Notes: generated from the letters alone by a model not told the origin. A stretch of 64,000 nucleotides of DNA from JAPPOI01 sp028818055 (GCA_965267405.1 OZ253954.1:1984001-2048000), one strand, 5' to 3'; counted from the first letter of the stretch, positions 51,905-60,927 are shown. A program made the numbers and translations.

Positions 51905-52309
51905 TTATTCGGCAGCTTTGATCTTGTCGGATTTCTTGCGCACCAGCACCGTTCTAAGGTCGTGCATAGCCAGCAAAAGCGCATCGCTTACCCGTTCCAG
52001 CTCGTCTGGTGTTGCCCGCTGCTGGGCCCATGCGGCGGTCAGGTTCAAATGATCAACGGTGCGCAGAATATCATCGATATCGCGCGCTTTAAGCTCGGCG
52101 CGTCGATGCTCCATCCAGTTTTCGATCGCCGCCTTGTCGTCATCGGACAGCACGCGGTCGCCATGCGGCTTGATCTCACCATTCTTGATGTTCAGGACCG
52201 CAACGTGGTCCATCTCGATCCGGCCGTGTTTGTTTTCCGTATCAACGCGAAACACCATCGCGCCGTTGTCGCGAACGCGAAAGTAGTATTCGGGCAGTGG
52301 ACCGATCAT
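51905..52309 (-). CDS. conserved alphaproteobacterial protein of unknown function
   Basis: This 134-residue cytosolic protein has a strand-rich N-terminus with YYFRVRDNGAMVFRVD and a helical C-terminus (about 60-125). It is not recognised beyond being conserved. Its ATG overlaps the stop of the aminotransferase gene by 4 bases, so the two are co-translated. Confidence 0.75.
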   Translation of the reverse strand: MIGPLPEYYFRVRDNGAMVFRVDTENKHGRIEMDHVAVLNIKNGEIKPHGDRVLSDDDKAAIENWMEHRRAELKARDIDDILRTVDHLNLTAAWAQQRATPDELERVSDALLLAMHDLRTVLVRKKSDKIKAAE

Positions 52310-53508
52310 GAAAGCCCTCCACAGAAGGTCTGGATGCGGCTACAGGCATCTTCAAGCAAGTCGTCAGATGTTGCATAGCTTACGCGAAACGCGGGCGATA
52401 AGCCAAAGGCAGCTCCGAAAACGACCGCGACACCGGTTTCTTCCAGCAATGCTTTGCAAAAAGCCTCATCGTTTTCGATGAATGTTCCGCCCGCGCTGGT
52501 TTTTCCGATGCACTCCGTGATGAACGGATAGACATAGAATGCCCCTTGCGGCTCAGGGCAGACAACACCTTTGGCTGCGTTCAATCCTTTGACGACCAGA
52601 TCGCGCCGTCGCTGGAACAATTTGGCGTTCTCGGGGATGAAATCCTGTGGACCGTTCAACGCTTCAACCGCAGCCCATTGGCTGATGGACGACGGGTTCG
52701 ATGTGGACTGAGACTGGATTTTTCGCATCGCCTTGATCAGGTGCTCGGGTCCGCCCGCGTATCCGATCCGCCACCCTGTCATGGCATAGGCCTTGCTGAC
52801 ACCATTCATGGTCAGCACGCGATCGCGGAGACTTGGCGCCACCTCGACCGGGGTGCAAAACGTAAAGCCCGGAAAAGCGATGTGTTCGTACATGTCGTCG
52901 GTCAGAACCCAGACATGCGGATGCCGTTCGATGACGGCCATCAATGCGGCAAGCTCATCGCGGTTGTAACCGGCGCCGGTCGGGTTCGATGGCGAGTTGA
53001 AGATCAACCATTTTGTCTTGTCGGTGATCGCCGCTTCCAACTGGTCCGGCATCAGTTTGAAGCCGGTCTCAAGTGACGCTTCGACAATGACCGGAGTTCC
53101 GCCCGCCAAAAGCACCATGTCCGGATAACTCACCCAATATGGTGCTGGGATAATCACCTCGTCGCCCGGATTCAGCGTTGCCATCAAGGCGTTGTACAGA
53201 ACCTGTTTACCGCCGGTTCCGACAGTGATTTCGTTCGTTGAATACGTCAGACCATTGTCGCGCTTGAACTTTTCGACAATCGCGGACTTCAACTCGATGA
53301 TGCCGTCGGGGGCCGTATACCGGGTGTGGCCATCCTCGATGGCCTTGATCCCGGCCGCGCGGATATTCTCTGGCGTCGGAAAATCTGGCTCACCGGCGCT
53401 CAGGCTGATGATGTCGCGGCCCGCAGCCTTCAATTCACCAGCCAACGTACTGATGGCGATGGTCGGTGAAGGTTTCACGCGGTCGAGTGTCGCAGAAAGA
53501 AAGCCCAT
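52306..53508 (-). CDS. aspartate aminotransferase (class I PLP)
   Basis: This 400-residue enzyme has the PLP lysine Lys239 in NGVSKAYAMTGWR, the N-terminal LSAGEPDFPTPENI, and the NSPSNPTGAGY segment. It matches the subgroup Ib aspartate/prephenate aminotransferases of alphaproteobacteria. It exchanges amino groups between aspartate and 2-oxoglutarate. It is divergent from sdhE. Confidence 0.94.
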   Translation of the reverse strand: MGFLSATLDRVKPSPTIAISTLAGELKAAGRDIISLSAGEPDFPTPENIRAAGIKAIEDGHTRYTAPDGIIELKSAIVEKFKRDNGLTYSTNEITVGTGGKQVLYNALMATLNPGDEVIIPAPYWVSYPDMVLLAGGTPVIVEASLETGFKLMPDQLEAAITDKTKWLIFNSPSNPTGAGYNRDELAALMAVIERHPHVWVLTDDMYEHIAFPGFTFCTPVEVAPSLRDRVLTMNGVSKAYAMTGWRIGYAGGPEHLIKAMRKIQSQSTSNPSSISQWAAVEALNGPQDFIPENAKLFQRRRDLVVKGLNAAKGVVCPEPQGAFYVYPFITECIGKTSAGGTFIENDEAFCKALLEETGVAVVFGAAFGLSPAFRVSYATSDDLLEDACSRIQTFCGGLS

Positions 53509-53588
53509 GGTCGTCCTCGGTAGTAATGCGCGATATACGTTTCATAGAAACCGCAGGGTGCACCTGCAAGCCATTTGGACACGCCCCC

Positions 53589-53846
53589 ATGACCGAAGCC
53601 CCGGACATTCGTCTCAAACGACTGCGCATGCGGTCCTGGCGACGTGGCACAAAGGAAATGGACCTCGTTCTGGGGCCATTCTTTGATGCCGAAGGGGCTT
53701 CGATGGATGAAGCCACGCTTGAGCTCTACGAAGACCTCCTGAACGAAAACGACCAGGACCTGTATCAATGGGTCAGTGGCCAGGCACCGACGCCAACTCA
53801 GTTCGAAGACCTGATCACGTACATCTCCAAGTCGGTAAAATCGTAA
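53589..53846 (+). CDS. sdhE: succinate dehydrogenase assembly factor SdhE
   Basis: This 85-residue protein has the FAD-transfer motif RGTKE (residues 19-23) in RSWRRGTKEMDLVLGPFF, and the usual five-helix length. SdhE helps attach FAD to SdhA. A longer reading that begins inside the divergent gene is rejected. Confidence 0.94.
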   Translation: MTEAPDIRLKRLRMRSWRRGTKEMDLVLGPFFDAEGASMDEATLELYEDLLNENDQDLYQWVSGQAPTPTQFEDLITYISKSVKS

Positions 53847-53953
53847 AGACTTAGTCGGCGATCCGGTCGTCAGAAATCTTCGCCTTTTAACGTAATCTTC
53901 GGAAATTCGGTTCAATTCTGCGCCACGGCGAGCAGTCAGGCGGAGACCTTGGA

Positions 53954-54454
53954 ATGAGTATGCACGAAAGTGTGGTTGGTACGGACAACGCACAGGATTT
54001 CAAACGATCGTACATGGACAACCTCAGCCTGATCGAACGTTTGCATCGGTTGTTGCTCGATGTGATCAAAGACGAATTTGAAAGACTGGGCATTCTTGAA
54101 ATCAACGCGGTGCAGGCGTTGCTGCTTTTCAATATTGGCGATCACGAAGTGACCGCAGGCGAATTGAAATCGCGCGGATACTATCAAGGTTCGAACGTGT
54201 CTTACAATTTGAAGAAGCTCGTCGACATGGGTTTCATGCATCATCAGCGCTGCGAAATTGACCGGCGCTCGGTGCGGGTGCGCCTGACCCCAAAGGGCCG
54301 CGAGGTGCGCGAGGTGGTGGACGAGCTTATCACGCGTCATGCCGTCGGATTAGAGCAGGACAAGCTTGTTGGAACTGACAAGATTGCTGATCTGAATGAC
54401 GCGCTCAGCAAGCTTGAACGCTACTGGAGCGATCAGATCCGCTATATTTACTAG
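53954..54454 (+). CDS. MarR family regulator, LdtR-like
   Basis: This 166-residue winged-helix protein has LEINAVQALLLFNIGDHEVTAGELKSRGYYQGSNVSYNLKKLVDMGF as its recognition region and RRSVRVRLTPKGREV as the wing. This is the LdtR-type MarR group of alphaproteobacteria, which in Liberibacter controls an L,D-transpeptidase gene. No L,D-transpeptidase is seen here. It converges with the DUF1194 gene, overlapping by 4 bases. Confidence 0.87.
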   Translation: MSMHESVVGTDNAQDFKRSYMDNLSLIERLHRLLLDVIKDEFERLGILEINAVQALLLFNIGDHEVTAGELKSRGYYQGSNVSYNLKKLVDMGFMHHQRCEIDRRSVRVRLTPKGREVREVVDELITRHAVGLEQDKLVGTDKIADLNDALSKLERYWSDQIRYIY

Positions 54455-55215
54455 TCCGATGCACGTGATTGGCGCGCCAATCTAACATTGCGGCTTTCTG
54501 AAGCCGGTTCGTCAAGCGACCCCAACGGCAAGGTCGCCAACTCACGCAGCAACTTGCGCGTCATCGCGGTTGCGTAATCTTCGTACCCTGTCGCGATTTC
54601 GACGAAAGCATTGGGTCCATAGATTATCCGGGCCGTGAAATAGGCGCTAAGCTCGGCAATGCCGTCCGGCGTTTGATCCAGCGTCGACAGAAAATCTTCA
54701 CCAATCACCAGTGCATTGACGGTCATGGTGCCAAGGCGTCCTTCGCGTCTGAGCCGTTCGGGAACCGGCCAGTCGTTATTCTTGCCATCTGCCGAGATAT
54801 CCAACGTGTTTTGCCAGCACTCCGGCGATCGGGCCAGCAAGTCGCGCCCGTACAACATCGAGGCTCCAAGCCCCGTCGCTTCAGGTGCCGGGTTGCGGCG
54901 CCACTCAAGCAGCGTGGTCCGGATTGCCTCAAGGTCGGCTGGCCCATTCAACATCGTCCACTCAAGGATCATCCGCTGATAGGCGGATGACGACCATTCA
55001 TAAATGGCCAATGCGACCGGAACATCAGGCATCGCAAACAGCGCGTTTTGAACATCTGGATCCGCTAGCGCCGTCGCCACGCCGTTCATCTGAAGAACGT
55101 ATTCTTTCTCATCAACTGAGCCCGAGACATCAAGCGCTAGTGCCAGCGCCAGTCTGCAATTCGCCTGAGCCTGCACAGCTGCGAAAATCACGGCGAGTGC
55201 CAGCCAGATCCTCAT
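54451..55215 (-). CDS. secreted DUF1194 (VWA-like) protein, first copy
   Basis: This 254-residue product has a signal peptide (1-18, ending AQA) and a DUF1194 domain, related to von Willebrand A, with LALDVSGSVDEKEY as the metal-site loop. The segment SADGKNNDWP is family-typical. It overlaps the second copy by 4 bases. The function is unknown; the proteins are periplasmic. Confidence 0.9.
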   Translation of the reverse strand: MRIWLALAVIFAAVQAQANCRLALALALDVSGSVDEKEYVLQMNGVATALADPDVQNALFAMPDVPVALAIYEWSSSAYQRMILEWTMLNGPADLEAIRTTLLEWRRNPAPEATGLGASMLYGRDLLARSPECWQNTLDISADGKNNDWPVPERLRREGRLGTMTVNALVIGEDFLSTLDQTPDGIAELSAYFTARIIYGPNAFVEIATGYEDYATAMTRKLLRELATLPLGSLDEPASESRNVRLARQSRASD

Positions 55216-55934
55216 GGATCGATATCGAGACGACTGACCGCCCGTGTGGCGACTTCGCGCTCCAACTTTTGCCGCATAGCCCGCTCGAAATCGTAGTGAT
55301 CGTCCGCAATCTCAACAAACGCGCCGGGTCCGTGAATGACGTGGTTGCGAAAATAAGTCACCAGACTGTCGATTTCTTCCGCGCCGCCGATGGCCAGCCC
55401 ATTGATTGTCATTTTGGAAAATTCGAAATGTCGGAAAGCGACGGCTGGTGGGTAGCCGTCATTGTTCCTCCCATCGCCGCTTACGTCCAACGTGTGCTGC
55501 CAACAACTTGGCGCGCTCCTCATCAATTCTGCACCGAACCGAAGCGCGTGCCCAAGCGATGTCGGGTATCCCGTCACGGTTCTCTCTTGTCTGGATATCT
55601 GTGCCGCGACGCCAAACATGGCGGCTTCGTTGTCGATCAGCGTCCAATCGATAATCAGTTGCTGTTGGCGTTGGCCGCTCCATTCGTACACTGCCAAAGC
55701 AACCGGCTGCGGATGACCCAAAAACGCCGAAACAACTTCGGGTGCAGTCAATGCAGCAGCCAAACCGTCCCGTTGCAGAGCGTATTCACGCGAGTCAATC
55801 GAGGTCGAGATGTCGACGGCCAAAGCCAGTGCAAGGCGGCAAGCAAGGGCAGGCCCCGGCATTAATGCCAAAGCAATTCCCGCCAATGCCGCCCAAGGTT
55901 TTACCAATGCCCGGTGTTGCCCATGCTGGTCCAC
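55212..55934 (-). CDS. secreted DUF1194 (VWA-like) protein, second copy
   Basis: This 240-residue protein, from the GTG at 55934 (a TTG at 55907 would also keep the signal peptide), is a diverged tandem copy of the DUF1194 gene after it. The metal-site loop is VDISTSIDSREY, and SGDGRNNDGYP is equivalent to the SADGKNND of the other. A hydrophobic segment at 13-31 is the signal peptide. It starts inside the end of the glyoxalase gene, overlapping by about 34 bases. Confidence 0.87.
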   Translation of the reverse strand: MDQHGQHRALVKPWAALAGIALALMPGPALACRLALALAVDISTSIDSREYALQRDGLAAALTAPEVVSAFLGHPQPVALAVYEWSGQRQQQLIIDWTLIDNEAAMFGVAAQISRQERTVTGYPTSLGHALRFGAELMRSAPSCWQHTLDVSGDGRNNDGYPPAVAFRHFEFSKMTINGLAIGGAEEIDSLVTYFRNHVIHGPGAFVEIADDHYDFERAMRQKLEREVATRAVSRLDIDP

Positions 55935-56335
55935 GGTTCCGCAGCGGGCAAAGCGTCACCCCTTTGCAGAATCTCGATCGAGATATTGTCCGGCGAGCGC
56001 ACAAAAGCCATGTGGCCATCGTGTGGCGGGCGATTGATTGTCACTCCGTTATCCATCAGCAGCTGGCAAGTTTCATAAATATTATCAACGCTATAGGCGA
56101 GGTGTCCGAAATGGCGACTGTCAGATGGCAGGCCATCATCGCCGTCCCAGTTATAGGTAAGCTCAAGATCATTGTGCCCGTCAGCCTGATCAGGAGGGCA
56201 CATGAAAACGAGGGTGAATCGACCGCCCTCGCTTTCAGACCGGCGACGTTCGGTCAGCCCCAATAGCTTATAGAACGCAATTGACGCATCCAAATCTTTG
56301 ACGCGCACCATTGTGTGCAAATACTCAATGCCCAT
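55901..56335 (-). CDS. gloA: lactoylglutathione lyase (glyoxalase I)
   Basis: This 144-residue enzyme has the metal ligands of GlxI: His7, Glu58 (DLELTYN), His78 (FGHLAYSVD) and Glu121 (ISIEILQR). It turns the methylglyoxal-glutathione hemithioacetal into lactoylglutathione. The start has a GGAGGT site. It heads a same-strand string with the two DUF1194 genes, probably by co-transcription and not by shared function. Confidence 0.94.
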   Translation of the reverse strand: MGIEYLHTMVRVKDLDASIAFYKLLGLTERRRSESEGGRFTLVFMCPPDQADGHNDLELTYNWDGDDGLPSDSRHFGHLAYSVDNIYETCQLLMDNGVTINRPPHDGHMAFVRSPDNISIEILQRGDALPAAEPWTSMGNTGHW

Positions 56336-56430
56336 GTCGGACCTCCGTCTGTCAGATAGCTTTCAGGCAAGCCTAATGTGTGGCGCTAACATTGGCGAGC
56401 ACGAACTGGTGTCAGAAACCGGCAGTCAGA

Positions 56431-57801
56431 TCAAAAACGCGAGACCGCCGTCAAACCGGCTGAATACTCGTTTCGGTCATAGATATCGACGTTGGAAAAG
56501 GTCCGTCGGGCACGAAGCTCAAGCTGAGGCGAGAAGCCGTAATAGCTTATGCCGGGCCATGTGACGTCCAGCCCGATCGAAGCCGAAACATCTTCCCGCC
56601 CTCCCGGAGCTGTCGCGAACTTGTGGTAAATTCGTTGCTCGACTGATCCATGCAGGGTCGGTCGCACGCTTCCGATGGTATCAAAGGCGCGACGGGCGCT
56701 TAGCGTCGTTGAAAATAAATCCACTGTGCCACTGTCGGACCAGACGTTTTTGAACGTCGCCGAAACTGAAAAGCCCCCGTTTTCCAGGCGCCCGGCGTAA
56801 CCTGCGCTCAATGACAGCGCATGAGAGGAATTGATGTCGTCATCAAGTCGCTTTTCGCTGCGCAGCACGGTACCAAAGTTGAATGCGCTGGTGTCGTTCC
56901 GACGCACGCTCTGACCCAACCGAAGCTCGCCCCACCGTGCCAAGGCGTCGCCGCCGTACCAGCTTTGTCCGAACAATCCGGTGATATCAGTCGGGCCAAG
57001 GTCATCCCAGATCAACCGTCGTTCGCGCACACCCACAATGGCTGCGGCGTAATCGAAGTCTGAACTTCGCACGCCCGGGGCAAGGGTCGCGGCCTCGCTA
57101 TCAAGCCAGATCTTTCGCGCCGATAGTTCGCCGACAAGATCACGGCGATGGCGTTGGCCCTGATCCAGCCGATAGCTGAATGAAAGCCCGCCCGACACTT
57201 CGAACCCGCCCAACTGCTGACCCGAGGGATCCAGCACGAACGGCAGACCACCGATTTCAATGATTGTCGTTTCGGCGCCGTTGTTTGCGTTGTTTGTTGG
57301 TCGCGCGCCGAAACGCAACTGCACCGCCAGCGGGTTGCGCGCCGAAACGCTGCGATAGGCGTTCGCGGCAAGTTGCTTTTGTTCGGGGCGAACCGCTGTC
57401 TGATCAGCGCGGCGAAGCCAAATCTGGGACCGCGTGTATTTCTCCTGCCGGTTCAGAACATCGGCAACCAAGATCGCGGCTTCAAACTTCAAGGCCGGGT
57501 TGGTGCTCAACTCATAGGACCGGCGCCCAGCCGCGGCGCTGGCGTCCAAGTCGCCTGCCGCCCGCGCCACCAGAGCCCGCACCAACAAGGCATCAGCGTC
57601 ATCCGGATTGTCGCGCAACAACGCCGAAGACAGCGCGTCCGCGGTGGCCCAGTCCTGCGCCTGCGCGGCCTGCAAGGCCAACACCCGCACCTGCGGCAAT
57701 GACATCTGAACCGTCTCGGGCTGTGCAAAAGCGGGCAGGGACAGGACACCCCCCATCACCCAGGCCACCAAAACCAGAACTTGCACTGCCCGTCTGCTCA
57801 T
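56431..57801 (-). CDS. TPR-beta-barrel protein, Slam-like (DUF560)
   Basis: The protein has 456 residues from the ATG at 57801. It has a signal peptide (1-26), TPR-like helices (about 30-150), and a long strand-rich part (about 165-456) that ends in a phenylalanine, as outer-membrane barrels do. This layout is that of surface lipoprotein assembly modifiers (Slam), which place lipoproteins on the cell surface. No obvious cargo lipoprotein is adjacent. The family call is by architecture; the start is chosen by a short AAGGGGG site and the signal peptide. Confidence 0.72.
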   Translation of the reverse strand: MSRRAVQVLVLVAWVMGGVLSLPAFAQPETVQMSLPQVRVLALQAAQAQDWATADALSSALLRDNPDDADALLVRALVARAAGDLDASAAAGRRSYELSTNPALKFEAAILVADVLNRQEKYTRSQIWLRRADQTAVRPEQKQLAANAYRSVSARNPLAVQLRFGARPTNNANNGAETTIIEIGGLPFVLDPSGQQLGGFEVSGGLSFSYRLDQGQRHRRDLVGELSARKIWLDSEAATLAPGVRSSDFDYAAAIVGVRERRLIWDDLGPTDITGLFGQSWYGGDALARWGELRLGQSVRRNDTSAFNFGTVLRSEKRLDDDINSSHALSLSAGYAGRLENGGFSVSATFKNVWSDSGTVDLFSTTLSARRAFDTIGSVRPTLHGSVEQRIYHKFATAPGGREDVSASIGLDVTWPGISYYGFSPQLELRARRTFSNVDIYDRNEYSAGLTAVSRF

Positions 57802-57996
57802 GCCCCCTTCTGCCACCGGCGGCACCGGCGGCACCGGCGGAAAACCCCCCGACCGTGCGCATCGGCGATCTGTGGCCAAGCGGCGACGCGAAACTGTGCG
57901 ATATCCCCAGATTTTCGCTCATATAGTGGTTCACGCCCGTGCGAACCGCCGATATTGTGTCTAAGCGACTCGCGCGCCAATCATCAGGGGGCAGCC

Positions 57997-58902
57997 ATGC
58001 TGACACAAGAACAACAAGCCGAAATCGACGAACTCAGGTCCCAAACCCGGCCCACATTGCGCGCCGTATCCGACGGCATGGAAGCCCACCTTTACACGGC
58101 CTACCCGGTTCTGGACCACGGCTTCGTCCGCGTCATCGACTACATGGGCGACGACAACGCCATCACCCAGGCCGCCCGCGTCTCATACGGCAAAGGCACC
58201 AAGGCGGTCTCGAACGACGAAGGCCTCATCCGCTACCTGATGCGCCACTGGCACTCGACCCCGTTCGAGATGTGCGAGGTCAAATTCCACGTCAAACTCC
58301 CGGTCTTTGTCGCCCGCCAGTGGATCCGCCACCGCACCGCCAACGTGAACGAATACTCGGCCCGCTATTCGATCCTCGACCGCGAATTCTACATCCCCGA
58401 ACCCGACCAACTCGCCGCTCAATCGGTCATCAACAACCAGGGCCGGGGCGAGGCATTGGCCGGAGAAGAAGCCGCCCGCGTGCTCGAGTATCTGAAATCC
58501 GACGCCGCGCGCTGCTATGACCACTATGAAGAGATGATCAGCCAAGAGGGCCAACAGGGCCTGGCACGCGAACTGGCGCGCATGAACCTGCCCGCCAATG
58601 TCTACACCCAATGGTACTGGAAAGTTGACCTGCACAACCTCTTCCACTTCCTGCGGCTTCGGGCCGATGCCCACGCGCAATACGAGATCCGGGTCTACGC
58701 GGAAGAGATGTGCAAATTGGTCGCCGACTGGGTGCCGTTTGCCTATGCGGCGTTTGAGGATTACCGCATGGGCGGCGCCACACTCTCCTCTAAGGCGATT
58801 GATTGTTTGCGCCGGATGCTGAAAGGTGAGGAGGTCACCCAAGAGACATCAGGCATGTCGAAAGGCGAATGGCGAGAGTTTATGGGGGTGGTGCAAGGAT
58901 AA
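57997..58902 (+). CDS. thyX: flavin-dependent thymidylate synthase
   Basis: This 301-residue protein carries the ThyX motif RHRTANVNEYSARYS (111-125), the FAD and dUMP site. It uses FADH2 and methylene-tetrahydrofolate to methylate dUMP. The ATG at 57997 has an AGGGGG site. An inverted repeat, GGTTCACG/CGTGCGAACC (57928-57947), lies upstream. An A+T-rich nuclease-like gene follows by 3 bases. Confidence 0.96.
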   Translation: MLTQEQQAEIDELRSQTRPTLRAVSDGMEAHLYTAYPVLDHGFVRVIDYMGDDNAITQAARVSYGKGTKAVSNDEGLIRYLMRHWHSTPFEMCEVKFHVKLPVFVARQWIRHRTANVNEYSARYSILDREFYIPEPDQLAAQSVINNQGRGEALAGEEAARVLEYLKSDAARCYDHYEEMISQEGQQGLARELARMNLPANVYTQWYWKVDLHNLFHFLRLRADAHAQYEIRVYAEEMCKLVADWVPFAYAAFEDYRMGGATLSSKAIDCLRRMLKGEEVTQETSGMSKGEWREFMGVVQG

Positions 58903-58905
58903 CCA

Positions 58906-60099
58906 ATGCCGCTAATTGAGTTGTGGGAAGCCCAACGCGATACCGTTGAAAAGTTTACCATTCAACAGGTTGTTTCATTTTCTGGGGATGGAACTCTTAA
59001 AGACGGATCCGAATGTTCTAGGGAGTTGCAGGAATACTTCTCAAGAATTCCCTCTGAGAAGCTGAATGAATACGCCGATCAGTGTCTTGCAAAAAGCTTC
59101 GACAAAAGTGGATTGGTGCTCCAAGATCTGGTGAACGAACTTGGCAGAAGGTTAGATTTCATAGTTGAAAATGGTCGCTATTCGGGAACAAGAGGCGAGA
59201 TTGGAAATGATGGGCTTTGGTTAGCTCCCGAAGGGAATCATATTGTTGCTGAGGTCAAAACAACAGATGCGTATCGTATGTCGATGGATACGATTTCGGG
59301 TTATCGAGACAGAATGATTGAGGCCGACATAATTACCGAAAATTCGTCTATTCTTGTGGTGGTCGGACGAGAAGATACGGGAGAACTGGAGGCTCAAGTC
59401 CGTGGCTCTCGGCACGCATGGGATATTAGATTGATAAGCGTTGAGGCGCTCGCAAAACTTGTTTCTTTGAAGGAGAATTCCGACGAGGAGGAAACGACTC
59501 AGAAAATTAGGAGCATCCTACGACCCGTCGAGTATACCAGAGTGGATTCATTAGTGGACGTTGTTTTCACAACAGCTTCCGATATCGACTCCGAGATTGA
59601 GGAACCACCGTCTGAAGAAAGCGATACTCAAAAACGCAGTATCATTGTCACCGATCGGAACTTGCTCAACGAAAAACGCTCTGCAGTTATCAGTGCTATG
59701 TCGGCAAAGCTTGACTGTGCACTCTTGAAGCGAACTCGGGCAATGTATTGGAGTGCAGATCGGAAGTCGCGTGTCGCTTGCACGATCTTCAAAAGGTACG
59801 AGAATGGCCCCGGGTATTGGTATGCTTTTCATCCGAGTTGGCAGAAATTCTTAGAAGACGGAGCGAATTCCTATTTCGTTTTGGGGTGCATGGGGCGCGA
59901 CGATGCATTTGCGATTCCATTGAATGAACTGTTGCCGCATTTACGGTTTCTAAATGTGACGCAAAATGAGAAGGAAATGTATTGGCATATCCATCTTGAG
60001 GAAGATGATGCGGGTAATATGTATCTGCTAATTCCGCGGCAGAATAACGTCCTACTTTCAAAGTATTCATTGCCGGAGCAAAAAGGCAACAACTCTTGA
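58906..60099 (+). CDS. PD-(D/E)XK nuclease-like protein, thyX-coupled
   Basis: This 397-residue protein has a probable PD-(D/E)XK active site: Asp102 in GNDGLWLAPEG and Glu116-x-Lys118 in HIVAEVKTTDAYR. The N-terminal region (FSGDGTLKDGSECSREL) and the C-terminal domain (about 265-390) are of unrecognised type, though I recall restriction-endonuclease-like relatives scattered among bacteria. Its start overlaps no gene but its AAGGA ribosome site lies in the end of thyX. The gene is A+T-rich: the 60 bases at 59281 have 26 G+C against 37 at 58321. It is probably acquired, perhaps a defence or repair nuclease. Confidence 0.75.
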   Translation: MPLIELWEAQRDTVEKFTIQQVVSFSGDGTLKDGSECSRELQEYFSRIPSEKLNEYADQCLAKSFDKSGLVLQDLVNELGRRLDFIVENGRYSGTRGEIGNDGLWLAPEGNHIVAEVKTTDAYRMSMDTISGYRDRMIEADIITENSSILVVVGREDTGELEAQVRGSRHAWDIRLISVEALAKLVSLKENSDEEETTQKIRSILRPVEYTRVDSLVDVVFTTASDIDSEIEEPPSEESDTQKRSIIVTDRNLLNEKRSAVISAMSAKLDCALLKRTRAMYWSADRKSRVACTIFKRYENGPGYWYAFHPSWQKFLEDGANSYFVLGCMGRDDAFAIPLNELLPHLRFLNVTQNEKEMYWHIHLEEDDAGNMYLLIPRQNNVLLSKYSLPEQKGNNS

Positions 60100-60165
60100 G
60101 AGTCCGTTGCCTTTGGCACCGAACTTGCTGATTGGATCACCCCTCCCGCACGCGCCCAATTGTTG

Positions 60166-60206
60166 CCATATCCGCCCATTATCCTGATCTCCGGGGCCGG
60201 ATATGG
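60166..60206 (+). promoter_or_regulatory. inverted repeat next to a ribosome-binding site
   Basis: CCATATCCG (60166-60174) and CGGATATGG (60198-60206) are perfect 9-base arms 23 bases apart. The right arm touches the GGAGAG ribosome site of the next gene. It could be an operator or a translation-control hairpin. Confidence 0.4.
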
Positions 60207-60214
60207 AGAGATCC

Positions 60215-60469
60215 ATGAACATTTTGGCGCTTATCAGCCTTGGCCTGTTCAGCACGCTCAGCTGGGCTGTCTGGACGGACAAAATCGATGAGTTTCAGGG
60301 CGGGTCGTCAAAGGCGCGCACGCTGAGCAATATGATCGACTATTCCACGCAGCGGTTCGGGGTGCATGAAACCTCGATCCTGTTGTTTTCCTTCGGGGTC
60401 ATTCTGGCCTTTCTTTTCCTGATCCGGCACAGCCGGCACGAACGTCTGCGGGCGTTGGGCTACGAATAG
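60215..60469 (+). CDS. small membrane protein of unknown function
   Basis: The 84-residue product starts at the ATG at 60215 with a GGAGAG site. It has two hydrophobic segments, about 2-20 and 55-73, with a basic tail. It is not recognised. An inverted repeat straddles its upstream region. Confidence 0.7.
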   Translation: MNILALISLGLFSTLSWAVWTDKIDEFQGGSSKARTLSNMIDYSTQRFGVHETSILLFSFGVILAFLFLIRHSRHERLRALGYE

Positions 60470-60568
60470 GGGCGTGGGCCGCGATTAATCGCGGCCGCCC
60501 TTGACCCATATCAATCCGACCCCCACGTCTTTCTTATACGCTTGTCCCAAGCGAACAGGAGGGAACGC

Positions 60569-60886
60569 ATGGAAATTCACACCAGCACCGACAACACCAT
60601 CAACGGCGACCTGCGCGTCGCCGAAGTGGCCGAGCTTGCCGTCAAGAACGACCTTGGTCACATGGATGATTGGCTGACGCGGGTTGATGTTCATCTGAAA
60701 GACCAGAACGGCTCGAAAAAAGGGCCTGCCAATATCCGCTGCACCATTGAAGCGCGCCCGCGTGGGTTGGCGCCGATGGCGGCCCATGCCGATGCCACGG
60801 ATATTTCCGCTGCTTTGAAGGCTGCGGCAGTGAAGTTGCGGGCGCGGTTGCAATCGGAACACAGTAAGCGCGATCCGTACCGGTAA
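60569..60886 (+). CDS. HPF/RaiA family ribosome-associated protein
   Basis: The 105-residue product starts at the ATG at 60569, which has an AGGAGGG site. It has the HPF fold pattern: EIHTSTDNTINGD at the start, ending in a helix with SAALKAAAVKLRARLQ. It lacks the C-terminal dimerisation domain of long HPF. It probably binds ribosomes under stress, by family knowledge. Confidence 0.82.
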   Translation: MEIHTSTDNTINGDLRVAEVAELAVKNDLGHMDDWLTRVDVHLKDQNGSKKGPANIRCTIEARPRGLAPMAAHADATDISAALKAAAVKLRARLQSEHSKRDPYR

Positions 60887-60927
60887 CGGCCAAAATCCTG
60901 CCCTAATCGTGTGTTAGCGGCTGGGTC

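Noticed and set aside
57815..57840. Tandem 9-base GC-rich repeats as a phase-variation tract
   Set aside because: They would code Pro-Pro-Val repeats in a longer reading, but a better start with a signal peptide lies after them, and three units are too few to argue for slippage.
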